DNA of 64,000 bases from Astragalus membranaceus (Eukaryota; Streptophyta; Magnoliopsida; Fabales; Fabaceae). The stretch's first letter is position 1, and every line of letters starts with the position of its first letter. Both the position numbers and the translations under genes were made by a program. The notes under the pieces were generated by a model. That model was not told the DNA's origin. It worked only from the letters and a program-made list of their open reading frames with translations, and did no database searches. The stretch covers positions 63,935,521 through 63,999,520 of the forward strand of contig CM076847.1 of NCBI GenBank assembly GCA_039519185.1. The letters are read 5' to 3'. This document shows positions 46,666 to 58,854 of this stretch, piece after piece.

Positions 46666-47283
46666 TTCAAGAAAAGTGTCCACACTTTCTTTCACATTTT
46701 TCCTCCAACTCAAAGATGATTGAAATTCATGTGCGTCCACCACTTAGAAAATGAGGAAAACGGATTCTCTACCTTAAAGGGCGAGAAAAAGTATCAAACT
46801 TTAGACGATTTTATGCCTAAAGTGGAGAGAGAATATAAAAAATATGAAGGGAAATATGAGAGAGATAAAGACAAAAATATGTGCATTTTTTTGCCCTTAA
46901 GGTAGATAATTCGTACCCGAAAATGAGACTCATTAACTTAGTAAGACTTAGATGAATTTCAATGGATACTAGAGTGAGTATTGGTAGTAAAGTGCCAAAG
47001 AGAGTGTAACCACTCTTTTTTTTTCAATTTCATGTCTCGACAAACACATTGATCTCGACAAACACTTTGATGTCTTGATGTATAGTTTTGTTTATCAGGT
47101 TTGAATAAAAATGGAGGCTTTGTCTATCATGTCCGGGCTACTTAGGTGGCGTAAGCTACAAAAGAATACAGAATGGTTTTCAATAGTTGGATTGAATGGG
47201 TTTCACATATTTAACATGGACCATCTAATTGGAATTTTTTCCATCTCTTTTCATCTCTCCCAATTATTTTGTCACAAAGTGAA
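46666..47283. other. Intergenic DNA, possible MITE remnant
   Basis: GCCAAAGAGAGTGTAACCACTC near 46990 resembles the right end of the repeat in the WAT1-like gene's intron 3. Nothing else recognised. Confidence 0.4.
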
Positions 47284-47517
47284 CTTGAGGACAGTGGCGG
47301 ACCTAGCTTGTATCCAATGGGTTCAGTTGAACCCCCTGGAAAAAAAATTACACTTACCGCCCTATATAAATAGCCCAAATCTCCTGAAATTTTTATTTTG
47401 AACCCCTTGAAAATTTTAAATTGTACTAGTAGACCAAGTTTTGCACCCATTTGACACGGCCATTAAAAAATTTGACACCCCTGACCCCGGGGTCCTGGGT
47501 CCGCCAATGCTTGAGGA
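47284..47517. mobile_element. hAT-type MITE, 218 bp (47292-47509), TSD CTTGAGGA
   Basis: Starts CAGTGGCGGACCTAGC and ends GGGTCCGCCAATG, imperfect inverted repeats. CTTGAGGA is present on both sides (47284-47291 and 47510-47517), an exact 8-bp duplication. The CAGTGGCGGA terminus is a well-known plant hAT-MITE end. Confidence 0.9.
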
Positions 47518-47729
47518 AACATCAGTGTCGGAGATTGGGTGGTAGGGAAACATTATTAATACATGATTATATAATAGAAGGGTTAGCGTTAGGGCTTGCC
47601 ATTTTTCCCTGCATGTTCTTACCGTCATTCTGGAAACACAAGACAACGACGTCGCCACCGCCCAGGAGGGCGAGCCGCTCCTATGAAGCTTTAAAAAGGT
47701 CAAGACTGGTCAAGAAGAAACAATGGTGG

Positions 47730-48110
47730 ATGTTATGGTAACAGAGGAGGACGATATGGCCACTAACGGCGTGCCTATTCCTAATTAAATGTGTGTCTTT
47801 TAAGGAAACCTTAGTGAATACTCTTGGAGGAAAAAGCGATGAAGAAGAGAACTAGCGTGATTGTATAGAGGATGACTTACCTGAAAATAAATGGTACAAG
47901 GAGAAAGAGTTGGATGCCAATGAAGAGAAACTACTCTTCACTATTGGACCTATTATTGAACTATAAGATGAGGAATCAGCCCTTTGGTCTAAAGCTTACA
48001 AGAGCACCCTCATTGTGAATGTCCTTGGGAATAATGTGCCCTATACAATTTTAGTTGTTCTCAGGGGCCATTTGGGGCCTTTACTTTAGAATCAATGATG
48101 TCGGTACAAC
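47730..48110 (+). pseudogene. LINE (L1-like) ORF1 remnant
   Basis: One frame, broken by several stops, reads EDDMATNGVPIPN, later DEESALWSKAYKSTLIVNVL then GNNVPYTI, resembling the DUF4283 start of plant L1 ORF1 (W-x-x-x-L-V-V-K-L-L-G-K-x-x-x-Y). Heavily decayed; boundaries unclear. Confidence 0.45.
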
Positions 48111-49240
48111 CTATATGTTTGGGAATTGTATACAAATGAATCAGAATAGAAAGGAAAGATCTCAACTTTTTTTTGGTTTAAATCGGGTATCCTCTACGCA
48201 TAACTGCAGAGACTAATCCTTTGAGTTGGGTAGGACCACAATAAGCGGCAAAATTCTCCCTCAAGAGATTTAACACCGCTATAAAGCTCTCCCTCAACTA
48301 AGTTAGCGCCCAACCACCTGTCCATTATTTGTGGCACACCACAAATTTAATGATCATAATAAAAAACAATACAAATGAAACTTGGGGGATACAATCAAAA
48401 ACCAAGCACAAGGCCTATTTGAAATGAAAATAGGAGAGACCTACCTATTAGGGAAGAAGTCTTCTCTAATAAAAGTGAGAATGTAGTCCCACCAAACAAA
48501 ACTTGGTAAGGAAACCGTCCGAGAGGCAGGTCTATCGAATAGTTATTATTTTCACGAAAAATCTGAGAAGAATAAAAATTCATTAGTCTAGTAAGAGACA
48601 TACTATTATGTCATCTATGGACAGCACTAGTTCGAGAATTATATTCTTGTCATAAGTTGTGTCAACCTTTATCAAAAGCTATTTCAGTAGCTTTAGTGGC
48701 CCTCATTAGTTCAACATGCAGAAGTATTCATTTCAAATAGGCTTTCAACTTATATTTTTTTATTTCTAAAGACTTATATATACAATACCAATATGCACAA
48801 GTATAATCAATAATTATTTTAAATGCAAATCTAATTATAATTAAAAATTAAATATTTAGAATTCACAAAATATAAAAAAATGTGTTTGCTTTGACTGCAA
48901 GCTCATCTATTTAAAATAGACATCCGCAAGACATTAAAAATAATACAACAAACTATTTTCAAAAAAAATAATAATACAACAAATTGGTTTTATAACTAGA
49001 AATCATGTGTTTTCCATGTCTCAAGCTGCAAAGAGACTTGAAGATCGGTCATCAATCAAAACTTGTGAATAGAAAATGACTACAATGAGCGAGAGATTAG
49101 TCACTGTTGTCCGTGCGGTGGATATAACCGGGTTTACCCAAAAAAAAATGACTACAAGTCTTTTATTCCACCGGTGACATCACTCATTTATAATTTTATA
49201 ATATTATTTTTTAATAAACACCTAATCTCTCCAATTCAAC
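48111..49240. other. Intergenic DNA, no gene recognised
   Basis: Contains a stretch resembling a common legume repeat (GCATAACTGCAGAGACTA near 48200) and AT-rich filler. No coding frame is supported. Confidence 0.5.
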
Positions 49241-49353
49241 ATCTCTAATGAAGAGGGTACGATTTGAAATCTCTCACTGCTTCTCACTGCGATCGTTCCC
49301 TTCTATTTCCCTTTCGTTTTACATTTCGTTCTTCTTCGGTTCATCTTCTTTGT

Positions 49354-49528
49354 TTAGGGTTTGTGGGATTTGGGATTTGAGAACTGAGTTTAGGGTTTTC
49401 GTTTTCGTTTTCCTTCATCGTTCTTTTTCGTTTTCGTTTTCGCTGCAGCACATCAGTTTAGGGTTTGTGGGATTTGGGAATTGAGAACTGAGTTTTGATT
49501 TGGGAACAGAGGCATCAATTTAGGGTTT
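49354..49528 (+). promoter_or_regulatory. Four telo-box motifs in the RPS7 5' region
   Basis: TTAGGGTTT words at 49354-49362, 49389-49399, 49457-49466 and 49519-49528 in a pyrimidine-rich leader. Telo boxes are typical of plant ribosomal protein gene promoters and first introns. Confidence 0.7.
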
Positions 49529-49627
49529 GCAATTTTTGCATCATTTTCTGGGTCTTCTTTTCTCTCCCGTAGAACATGACGACGTTCATCACGTTGTAAA
49601 ATGTTCATATTTGAGCTTTTGTTGCAG

Positions 49628-50591
49628 GCATTGTTTGATCTCGAAAACACTAACCAAGAGCTTAAAATTGAGCTGAAGGATCTTTACATTAACTCGGCAG
49701 TGTAAGGACTTGTATTATGTAGTTTTGTGTATGTTTTTGTTGTGAAGGATTGTTTTTCCATGACTGAGTTTTGTTTGGTTCTGATTGGCAGACAAGTTGA
49801 TGTGTCTGGGAACCGCAAGGCTGTTGTTATCCATGTCCCATACAGATTAAGGAAAGGCTTCCGTAAGATCCATGTTATGCTTGTCAGGGAGCTTGAGAAG
49901 AAGTTTAGTGGAAAGGTATTTCAACTTTGTCATTGATATTGAATGTTCTTTTTGTTGTCCTGACCTACAATGCTAGTCCTCTCTTGGATGGATTTGTTAC
50001 TTTTGGATACATTTCAGACGAAGTTGATCACCCTATTTACCCTGGCTATACTCTGATATACTATGTATGTTGAACCTAGTGTGGATATACTCTGATATAA
50101 TTATCATCCGAGAGGACCAAGAGTCTATTTTATGTAACTTCGAGAAATTTTCAATGACCAAATTATTATGACCAAGTCCTGTGGTATTGAAATGTTGTAT
50201 TGGTTCACTTTTCCAAGAGTTGATTTGCTGTAATTTATGTTTGTTACTGTGGTAGTTAAACTATTAATTTGTTTTATGTTCCCTGTCTTCCTCAATTGCT
50301 CTTGCTTATTGGTGTGCTTGTTGAATGGAACTTTATAGCTTTTTTACTTCTCCTTTTGCTTAGCTATATATTTTCACTCAGCAGTTTTGACTCTTTTTAA
50401 ACATGTAGGATGTTATCCTGATTGCCACCCGGAGGATATTGAGGCCACCAAAGAAGGGTTCTGCTGCTCAGCGTCCACGCAGCCGTACCCTCACTGCAGT
50501 TCATGAAGCAATGCTCGAGAATCTTGTAATGCTTGCTGAGATTGTTGGAAAGCGCGTGAGGTATAGACTCGACGGTTCAAAGATCATGAAG
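49628..50591 (+). pseudogene. RPS7: 40S ribosomal protein eS7, three internal exons, first and last coding exons absent
   Basis: Exons 49628-49701, 49792-49915 and 50409-50591 have GT-AG borders and join in phase to 127 codons of a family of about 190. Blocks: [69 protein letters not shown] and [11 protein letters not shown]. The usual first exon (start Met plus about 25 residues) was not found in the 49240-49627 leader. The final exon (after KIMK) is missing: a possible acceptor at 50684 is followed directly by the LTR. Substitutions at conserved sites ([14 protein letters not shown]) also point to relaxed constraint. eS7 is a small-subunit protein needed for 18S rRNA maturation. Confidence 0.88.
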
Positions 50592-50685
50592 GTAAGCTAT
50601 AATTTGCAATCAACTTTCAATGTTAGTTTGAGCTGGATTTTATATATTCTTACAGTTGTTGTATCTCTTTCGTTCTCTGGATAGG

Positions 50686-52311
50686 TGGTGTGGTTTATTA
50701 TATGCAAGTATACATAGTCACACAAGTAATAAAGTGATAAGAAAGGTCGAACCCACAGGGATTATGTATTGTAAATTTTTGTAGTTCAAAGTGTACACTT
50801 AGTGTGTCTACACTATTCAGTATTTTTGGTTTGGAGTTTTCAAAGTAAGTAAAATAATAATAATAAGCAATAAAATGTGTGAGAAATCAGTTGGAAAAAG
50901 TAGTTGAGATGTTTTCACCAAGTACTTTACTTCTAAATGTTTTAATGGAGTATGTAGTGTGGGAACACTGGATGTAGGTGCATCAGTTTGTGCCTTTCAG
51001 CACTTCTCTTCAGAGTTTCATTACAAGCTCTTATGATCTTTGTTTTTTACAGTAAAGAAAGGTTTGTCAATTCCTCCCTTGCCTCCTAACAATGATCCAA
51101 GTTGCTAAATAGGTTCACTCTTGTAATTTTACTATCCTAAGAACTATGCTATCCTATGTCTAGGTTTTAGCATATATTTAACAAAGTTTCCTTTAATAAA
51201 TATTTGTCCCTATTAACTCTTGAGTTCATAAATGTAGCCCATGTCTGCTGCTACAAGTTTTACCTATTCTAAAGTGATCAATTCCAGAATAAGTTGAAAG
51301 AAGTATTATGCAAGAGTTTAAAGTGTTTACACTACATAAACCATAATACATTTAGAAGTTCATTACAAGGTTAGAACATCTCAACTTAAGGGAATTTAGC
51401 TCATGTTACTCATGTTATAAAGCAAAGAATATGCAAAGAACATAAGTAAATGAATAATAAAGCAAAAGAACTTAAAAGAGTAGAGATTACTTGAATAGAA
51501 GATCTTTTGCATTAAGTTCCCAAGTTGAAGTACAATAAAGATTTCTTACACGAATTTCTTCAAAGTAGAAGTGAAGGGAATGGTTGTCAAGCACTTCCTC
51601 ACCTTCCTCTCCTTAGAAACTTGAAATGAAAATAAACTAAACCTAAACTAAGCGAAAAGATAAAGGATTTGAAGATGTGAAAGATGATAAAAGATATATA
51701 TTCTTGTGAAGATATGATATCTATTTATAGGCTTGAAAGCTTTCCTCTTGCAAGGGGTTTCCTTTTGCGTGAAAGATCAGCTGAGGGAACTGAACATGGT
51801 TAGTTTGTTGACAACCAATCAAGCAAGCTGCACAGGTTTGGTCGCTTGCATGCATAACAAAAGATGAGGTCCATTGGAGAAGTGCCACATGTCTTTTAGA
51901 TAAGTTTGAGTCTTGCAACTTGATTTTTATGTGTATCGCCGACTTCAGCAAGTGGCTCAGCTCCAGGTGACTAGGCATGACGTCACTAATCAAGTGTGGA
52001 AGCATTGAAATGGTCTTTGGATGTTTTGGTATTAACTGCAGAATTTTAGCAGGTGTTGGCAGTGTTTCCACTCCTAGTGTTTCCACTCCTGGTGTTGGCA
52101 GTGTTCCCACTCCTGCAGTAGCTGCACTGAACAAAAACATCAAACCTAACAAGATGTGTGCATTTTGCCTAGATCATTGCCTTTTATCCATTTGAATATT
52201 TAGAATGTTGTTCCTTGATAAATAAGCTATAAATATATATAAATGTTCTTGAAAATAAGCAATAACTCAAGCTTGATTGTATGAATAACTCTATATAAAA
52301 TAGAGTTATCA
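50686..52311 (-). repeat. 3' LTR of Athila-like element (~1.63 kb)
   Basis: Starts TGATAACTCTATTTT at 52311, directly after a polypurine tract. A TATA box (CTATAAATAG) lies at 51721-51730. The outer end is placed at the TG of TGGTGTGG at 50686, but 50689 or 50691 are possible. Two clusters of the dispersed 15-bp motif lie inside (50956 and 52051). Confidence 0.8.
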
Positions 52312-52324
52312 CACCCCCAAACTT
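52312..52324 (-). other. Polypurine tract of Athila-like element
   Basis: The sense strand reads AAGTTTGGGGGTG just before the LTR start. Confidence 0.8.
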
Positions 52325-53122
52325 AAATTGTTGCGTGTCCTCAAGCAACAACAAGAAACAAAAACACAAGATTTATGAAGACATCTCAACTCATGTTTTT
52401 CAAGAAGTGTTTGAAGTGTATTGTAATAAGCCTTTCTCTTTTGGTGCTTTTTCTTCCATGCCCTTGCTTTAAAACATTCAGAGTTATAAAAACTCATTTG
52501 CGTGAGTGTGTGTCCCATTGAGTTTCTAATTGGTTTCATAACTGAACAAAGAGTTTTTCCTTAGCTTTTTGAAAAAGATGGAATTCTTTTGGTCACTCTT
52601 AGAGATTTTTCAAAATATGGCTGAGACTAACAATTTCTTCAAGTATTTAGGGGACTCTTAAGCACAACAAAGGGCTTTTGGTGTTCCAACTTGTAGAGCC
52701 AAAACCTTATTTCTATTCTTGGTGTTTGATTTTTGATGATGTAATGCAGTGAGTGCAAAAACATCATTTTTGGATTGTAGGTTCACCTTATTTTGAGTGT
52801 AGGTGCCTTTTGATGTATATGGTGTTGGCACACTAAGTGTTACCACACTTGGAACTCTTTGAGTAATTTTGGTAGCGTACATTGCCCTCCTCACTGACCT
52901 CCACATGCATTTTCTTCTTTTTCTTGGTTTGTTTTTCTTTTTCTCTTTGAACTTTGTTCATTTTTTTTAAACCAAATTTGCACTTAAGGGACAGGTTCAG
53001 ATTATATGACTCAGGCAAGTGTAGCTCATTTTTGGGATATTTTTGGTATTTTTGAGTGGTTTTGACATTTGTGGCTTGCACTCATCAAGCTGTCACACTT
53101 TGGCCTTTGTATTCATGGAATT

Positions 53123-53135
53123 TCCCCCAAACTTA
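53123..53135 (-). other. Extra polypurine-tract-like motif
   Basis: Sense AAGTTTGGGGGAAA, nearly the same as the tract at 52312 but about 810 bp from it. Confidence 0.5.
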
Positions 53136-53600
53136 AGTCTTTATGCTCGTCTAAATTTTTAATAAAAATCTAATTTTGACCTCAAATTTCCAAAATTTCC
53201 TTGGCTTTAGATAGCTCTTGATCTAGCATGGTTCTTTTCAAAACTCAATTTTGTTGTGTCAAAGTTTTTATAAAACTGATCATTTCTAGAAAACAAGGCT
53301 TTTTTTAAAAATTGACTCATTGACACACTTCTTCAATTTTGTTGAGAAAAATATGAATTGATCATGTTTCATAATCATTTAAATCTAAAAACAAGTTGAT
53401 GCACTTAATTCACCATGTTAACACAAATTATCATGCTTTGTTAAGTACATCTAAAACTTAAAACATACTAACACTATATACTCACATGCTATAAATACTT
53501 ACTCAAACATATTTCTATATTCATACATATATATTAGTACTAGGTTCAAAACATGCTGCAAATATAGTGCATACACAAAATACATACTATTCTCCACTCT

Positions 53601-53614
53601 CCCCCCCCCCCCCC
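53601..53614 (-). other. G14 run (third polypurine-like tract)
   Basis: Sense strand AAGTTGGGG then ten more G, shortly after the end of the env-position ORF. Confidence 0.55.
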
Positions 53615-53795
53615 AACTTAAATATGAGCAGTGTCCCCACTGCTCTAAGTTTAGGAAACAGGGGAGTACTAATGTTGGGAGAAACAAACAAAAGTTTTTA
53701 ACACATAGTAGTAAGTTAACACATAGTATTTAGCACATAGAGTATACTACTAAAGCATATTATAAATACTGGAAACAACATTAAAAGGTATCTTT

Positions 53796-56225
53796 TTACT
53801 CTTTCTTCTGGAATCTGGGGCTGGCTCTCAGAGCAGGGCTTTGCTTGGCTTTTGTCTTCTTTGATTTCTTAGTAGTGGCCACATCAGAGGTAGGCACACC
53901 AGGATCATCTACAGCAGCCTCAGGCATTTCTGCCTCTTCAGGTGTAGCTTCTGCAGGAACATCTGGTGTAGCCAGTGTTTGGACTTCAGGTGCAGGTACA
54001 CCACTCTGCACTGGAGTTTTCTCAGATTGCTGCTCAATTCCCTCTTGATGTTGCTCTGCTACCTTCTCAGCTTCTTTCTCTCCTTCTTTGGGTGTAGCTT
54101 CCTCAGATACTTCCTTCTCATCAGCTTGTATCCCTGTACCCTGTGCACCATAGAGTGAGCTCATTGTCCACTTCTTCTTTGTTGGAGCAGGCTTCATTGT
54201 TCTCCTTGTGTATCCCAGCATCTGCTTCTTCTCTGCTAAGGCCTTCAGAACTGCAGAGATTGTTGCTGCAGGACTAGTTGCCATGACTGTTGATTTTGAA
54301 GCTTCTGCAGTTGGTGTGGGAACACTAACAGACTCCTTGACAGTATCTGCCTGCATCTTCAACTCTGAACCTGCTTTGCCTTTGTCTTTCTCAGGCTCTT
54401 CAATGAGTACCTGCGTTTGAACTTTCTCAGAAACAATGTTAGTTGGCTCAATAGGTTCTGTTGGTAGGGTGGGTGATTTCTGGGATGGGATGGTTGTTTC
54501 TGCTTGTGCATCTTGTTTTGGATTTTCAGATTGGGGAGTATTTTCTGGTGGAGGTGTGGGTGATTTTGGTGTTGAATTGTGACTGGGGGTATGGTGGGTG
54601 GTGGGGGATGGAATGTTGGTTTGTGATGGTGGTGAGGGGGTGTTTGATTGCTGTTGTGATGGTGGTGATGGTGGTTGGGCTTCATTTGTAGATTTCTTTC
54701 TTAATTCATACTTTCTTCTGGCACTAGCTTCCATATCATCACTGCCATCATCATCACTGTCACTAACTTCCAGTGACTTAGATTCATCCTCCTCTACATC
54801 CTTTTCAATATCCTTCACAGCCTGCCTTGCCTCTTCATCTTCTTCAGTATCTTCATCACTCACTTCTTCAATTTCTTCCTCCACTCTTGGTTTCTTTCCC
54901 TTCTTTTCTTTCTCAGTATCTCTCTTTCTCTTTACTTTCCTCTCTTTCTTATCAGTTTCTTTTTCCACTTCTTCTTTTTCATCAATCACCCAATTAGGAA
55001 AAATTGGGGATTCTATTTCTGCTTCCGGGTCATCCAACTTTAATTTCAACCATTCATGCTGTTCTCTTTGAAATTTCCAGACAGCTTGGAGTTTCTGCAC
55101 CAAGTGTTCAGACACTTCCTGCTCTACAGTACTTTTAATTTTCACTGACCTCACTCTATCCTTAACTTCAGCAGACAGACCACTAGGATGGGTTTTTCTG
55201 TAGACTTTTTCTAGATCAGAAGTAACAACTCCTTGCTTTTGACACAATTCAGTGATTAAGCATGGGAAATATAAGAATCCAGATTCCTTGGCTTGACATT
55301 CTACAATTTCTTTAGCTATCAATTTCCCTATGTCTACATTATCCTCACATAGGATTGAATCAATAAGAATCAACCTATCTTTAGATAATGTAGAAGTGTG
55401 TGAAGTAGGGAGAATTGATGTATCAATGAATAAATGCCAACTACCAAGCTCAGGGATCAATTCACCAGTTTTAAGTTTGAATTCAGTATTTGTGAATTTC
55501 TCCCACTGAGATCCTTCTATTGCTACTCTTTCTTTGATTTTAGTCATTTGCTTCTTTCCATAAGTCTCTAGTTTTACTTCAAATGCATTACCAGTGTACG
55601 TGAGATCATAGTGCTTATTGATTCTAGCAGGGTCAAAGAAAACTTTCTTACCTCTAACCTTGGAGAAAAATACAGTACCTCCTCTGTTATTCTGAATTCC
55701 TGAGTAGAATTCTCGCACCAATTGCTCCAAGTAGTAGGCTCGAGTTTGAACAAATCTTTCCCAATGCATGTTGTTGACAGTGGAGAGGGATGAATGATAA
55801 GCTTTTGCGAAGTTGAAACCACGCTCAGGCAGAAACTTCATGTTCCAAAAGTGCTCACATCCAGGGATTGCTTCCATTGATGCTAGTACTCCCGATTTTC
55901 CCTTTTTCGCCTGAGTTTCCACACCAGATCCTTTCCCAGTGTTTTTAGAGGCAGCTTGTTTCTTAGCCATTGATGATTTTGAACGTTTGAGACAAAAATA
56001 ACTGTTTGTGAGTGGAGAGTGGAGAGGATTTTTAATCGGTTTTGTGAGAGGGACGAAAGAAATTGAAATTTTTAGGGTATGTGAAAGGGTTAGTGGGATT
56101 TGGTAGTTAAGGGTTATAGCCGTTGTGTGGCCTAACATGCAAGCCAACACGTGGAAACTTAGACTTAACACGCCACTTTCTAACCCTTGATCAGAGATGA
56201 TTCCACTAAGTTGATGATTTGTCAA
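53796..56225 (-). CDS. Env-position ORF of Athila-like element (putative plant transposon protein domain)
   Basis: 809 codons from the first ATG, but the likelier start is Met at 55970 (MAKKQAASKNTG), giving 724 residues; the upstream part is hydrophobic and unlike the family. Residues shortly after that start (FVQTRAYYLEQLVREFYSGI, VRGKKVFFDPARI) match a domain common in extra ORFs of legume gypsy elements. The middle is strongly charged with a KRKRDTEKEKKGKKPR stretch like a nuclear signal and acidic runs. A Pro/Ser/Thr-rich C-terminal half holds repeated V-x-T-P words. No signal peptide or transmembrane anchor is evident from the preferred start, so an envelope role is unproven. The frame is intact, in contrast to gag-pol. 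Confidence 0.8.
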   Translation of the reverse strand: MTNHQLSGIISDQGLESGVLSLSFHVLACMLGHTTAITLNYQIPLTLSHTLKISISFVPLTKPIKNPLHSPLTNSYFCLKRSKSSMAKKQAASKNTGKGSGVETQAKKGKSGVLASMEAIPGCEHFWNMKFLPERGFNFAKAYHSSLSTVNNMHWERFVQTRAYYLEQLVREFYSGIQNNRGGTVFFSKVRGKKVFFDPARINKHYDLTYTGNAFEVKLETYGKKQMTKIKERVAIEGSQWEKFTNTEFKLKTGELIPELGSWHLFIDTSILPTSHTSTLSKDRLILIDSILCEDNVDIGKLIAKEIVECQAKESGFLYFPCLITELCQKQGVVTSDLEKVYRKTHPSGLSAEVKDRVRSVKIKSTVEQEVSEHLVQKLQAVWKFQREQHEWLKLKLDDPEAEIESPIFPNWVIDEKEEVEKETDKKERKVKRKRDTEKEKKGKKPRVEEEIEEVSDEDTEEDEEARQAVKDIEKDVEEDESKSLEVSDSDDDGSDDMEASARRKYELRKKSTNEAQPPSPPSQQQSNTPSPPSQTNIPSPTTHHTPSHNSTPKSPTPPPENTPQSENPKQDAQAETTIPSQKSPTLPTEPIEPTNIVSEKVQTQVLIEEPEKDKGKAGSELKMQADTVKESVSVPTPTAEASKSTVMATSPAATISAVLKALAEKKQMLGYTRRTMKPAPTKKKWTMSSLYGAQGTGIQADEKEVSEEATPKEGEKEAEKVAEQHQEGIEQQSEKTPVQSGVPAPEVQTLATPDVPAEATPEEAEMPEAAVDDPGVPTSDVATTKKSKKTKAKQSPALRASPRFQKKE

Positions 56226-56450
56226 GTGACAGTTTTCTTCTAAATTATTCTAACACCAGAGTAGGCAGTGTGGCTGCATTAAGTGTAGAAACACCTAGTG
56301 TGGGAACACTGGCTACTCTGTTGTCCTGTTTTTCCTGCAAAATATCAAAACATGAAATTTGCACAAAATAATAAATTTAACTATATAGTGATGGGTTGCC
56401 TCCCTCAAGCGCTTGTTTTAAGAGTCTTACAGCCTGACTTGTACCTTGGT

Positions 56451-58854
56451 CTAAGGTTTTGTAAAGTGAGTGGTGATCTTGTCTCTCTCTACATGCTCTC
56501 CATAGTACATTTTCACTCTTTGTCCATTTACTTTGAAAGTGGTATCAGTGGTTGCATCATATAGATCAACTGCACCATGGGGGTAGATTTTAACTAATTT
56601 GAATGGTCCTGACCATCTTGATCTCAGTTTTCCAGGGAAGAGTTTCAACCTAGAATTGTACAACAGAACCATTCCTCCTTCTTTAAGTTCTCTCCTTTGG
56701 ATTTTCTTGTCATGCCATACTTTGGTTTTAGCTTTATAAATTTCTGCATTCTCATAGGAGAAATGCCTAAATTCTTCTAATTCATTTAGCTCAAGAAACC
56801 TTTTCTCTCCTGCCTTTTTGAGATCAAAATTCAACTTTTTGATAGCCCAATATGACTTGTTCTTTAATTCAACAGGGAGATGACATGGCTTGCCATAAAC
56901 TAACTTATAGGGGGACATTCCTAATGGAGTTTTAAATGCAGTCCTATATGCCCATAATGCTTCATCTAAGTGTAAGGACCAATCTTTTCTATTTGGTCCA
57001 ACCATTTTCTCAAGCATTCTTTTTATTTCCCTATTTGAAAGTTCAGCTTGTCCACTTGTTTGTGGGTGATAGGCAGTAGCAATCTGATGTTTCACTCCAT
57101 ATTTTGCAAGAAGACTTTCAATAAGTTTGTTGCAAAAATGTGAGCCTTCATCATTGATGATTGCTCTTGGAGTACCAAATCTTGAAAAAATATTTCTTTG
57201 GAGAAATTTGCTAACAGATTTAGCATCATTATTTGGCAGTGCTACAGCCTCAATCCATTTAGACACATAGTCTACAGCCACTAAGATGTATTCATTGCCA
57301 AAAGAAGGTGGAAAAGGACCCATGAAATCCATGCCCCAAACATCAAAAAGTTCTATATCTAGAATATTAGTCCTAGGCATTTCATGTCTATTAGATATAT
57401 TACCACTTCTTTGACATTTATCACAGGTTTTGACCATATAATAAGCATCTTTAAATAGAGTAGGCCAGAAATAACCTGATTGAAGTACCTTAGCTGCTGT
57501 TCTTTGGCTTCCAAAGTGACCTCCATATGGTGCAGCATGACAATGCAGGAGCACTGCTTGCTGTTCTTCTTCAGGAATGCATTTTCTAATGATTTGATCA
57601 GGACATATCTTGAATAGGTAAGGGTCATCCCAATAGTATTGTTTTACTATGTGGAAGAACCTTCTTTTCTGTTGATAGTTCATGTCACATGGTACAATTT
57701 TGCTTACAAGGAAGTTTACTATGTCTGCATACCATGGTGTTGAAACCTGAGGTGTGGCCACACTGAGTGCAGAAACACTGGCTGTATTCATGGTAATTGC
57801 TAGTAATTTCTCATCAGGGAAACTTTCCTTGATTTCTTCAATTGTACCTGCATTATTACTTTCAAGTCTAGAGAGGTGATCAGCCACTTGGTTCTCTACT
57901 CCTTTCTTATCTCTTATTTCAAGATCAAATTCTTGAAGTAATAGAACCCATCTTATTAGCCTAGGTTTTGCATCTTTTTTAGAAATTAGATACTTGATGG
58001 CAGAATGGTCAGTGTACACAATTACTTTGGTGCCTACCAAGTATGATCTAAATTTTTCAAAAGCAAAAACCACTGCTAATAGTTCCTTCTCTGTCACAGT
58101 GTAGTTCATTTGAGCCTCAATTAGTGTTTTGCTAGCATAGTATATGGTATGAAACACTTTGTTATATCTTTGCCCTAGGACTGCTCCTACTGCAAAGTCA
58201 CTAGCATCACACATGAGTTCAAAAGGCTTACTCCAATCTGGAGTGACTACAACTGGTGCTGTAACTAAGGCCTTTTTTAGTTTTTGAAAAGCTTCTACAC
58301 AAGATTCATCAAAATTAAAAGGTACATCATGTTGCAAAAGCATACACAATGGTTTTGAAATTTTTGAAAAGTCTTTGATAAATCTCCTATAGAATCCTGC
58401 ATGACCTAAAAAACTTCTAATCCCTTTGATTGTTGATGGAGGTGGTAGTTTCTCAATTACCTCTATCTTTGCCCTGTCCACTTCAAGACCTTTTTTAGAT
58501 ATTTTATGACCAAGCACAATGCCTTCTTTTACCATGAAATGACATTTTTCCCAATTAAGCACTAAGTTAGTGTCTTCACACCTTTGAAGAATTTCTTCTA
58601 AGTTTGAAAGACATAATGAGAATATTTCTCCAAAAACAGAAAAGTCATCCATGAAGACTTCCATTGATTGCTCAATGAAGTCAGAAAAGATTGACATCAT
58701 GCATCTTTGAAAGGTAGCAGAAGCATTACAAAGTCCAAAAGGCATCCTTCTAAAGGCAAAAGTGCCATAAGGACAAGTAAAGGTGGTTTTCTGTTGATCC
58801 TTAGGTTCAATTGCTATTTGATTGTATCCTGAATAACCATCTAAGAAACAATAG
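56451..58854 (-). pseudogene. Athila-like pol: RT palm, RNase H and integrase
   Basis: Open from the insertion point to 56451. [34 protein letters not shown] and the catalytic FMDD. RNase [31 protein letters not shown] and [10 protein letters not shown]. Integrase: zinc residues [12 protein letters not shown] and CDKCQRSG; catalytic Asp in WGMDFMGPF, Asp in INDEGSHF and Glu in [11 protein letters not shown]. The last part includes [16 protein letters not shown]. The open frame continues upstream into the inserted LTR, which supplies 20-odd unrelated residues. A segment [16 protein letters not shown] before [10 protein letters not shown] looks inserted relative to the family. Confidence 0.9.

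Noticed and set aside
48361..48720. Possible organelle-derived fragment
   Set aside because: Composition differs a little from the surroundings, but I could not match it to any plastid or mitochondrial gene.
53796..56225. Calling this ORF a viral envelope
   Set aside because: Only position suggests it; no signal peptide, fusion segment or transmembrane anchor is seen from the preferred start.
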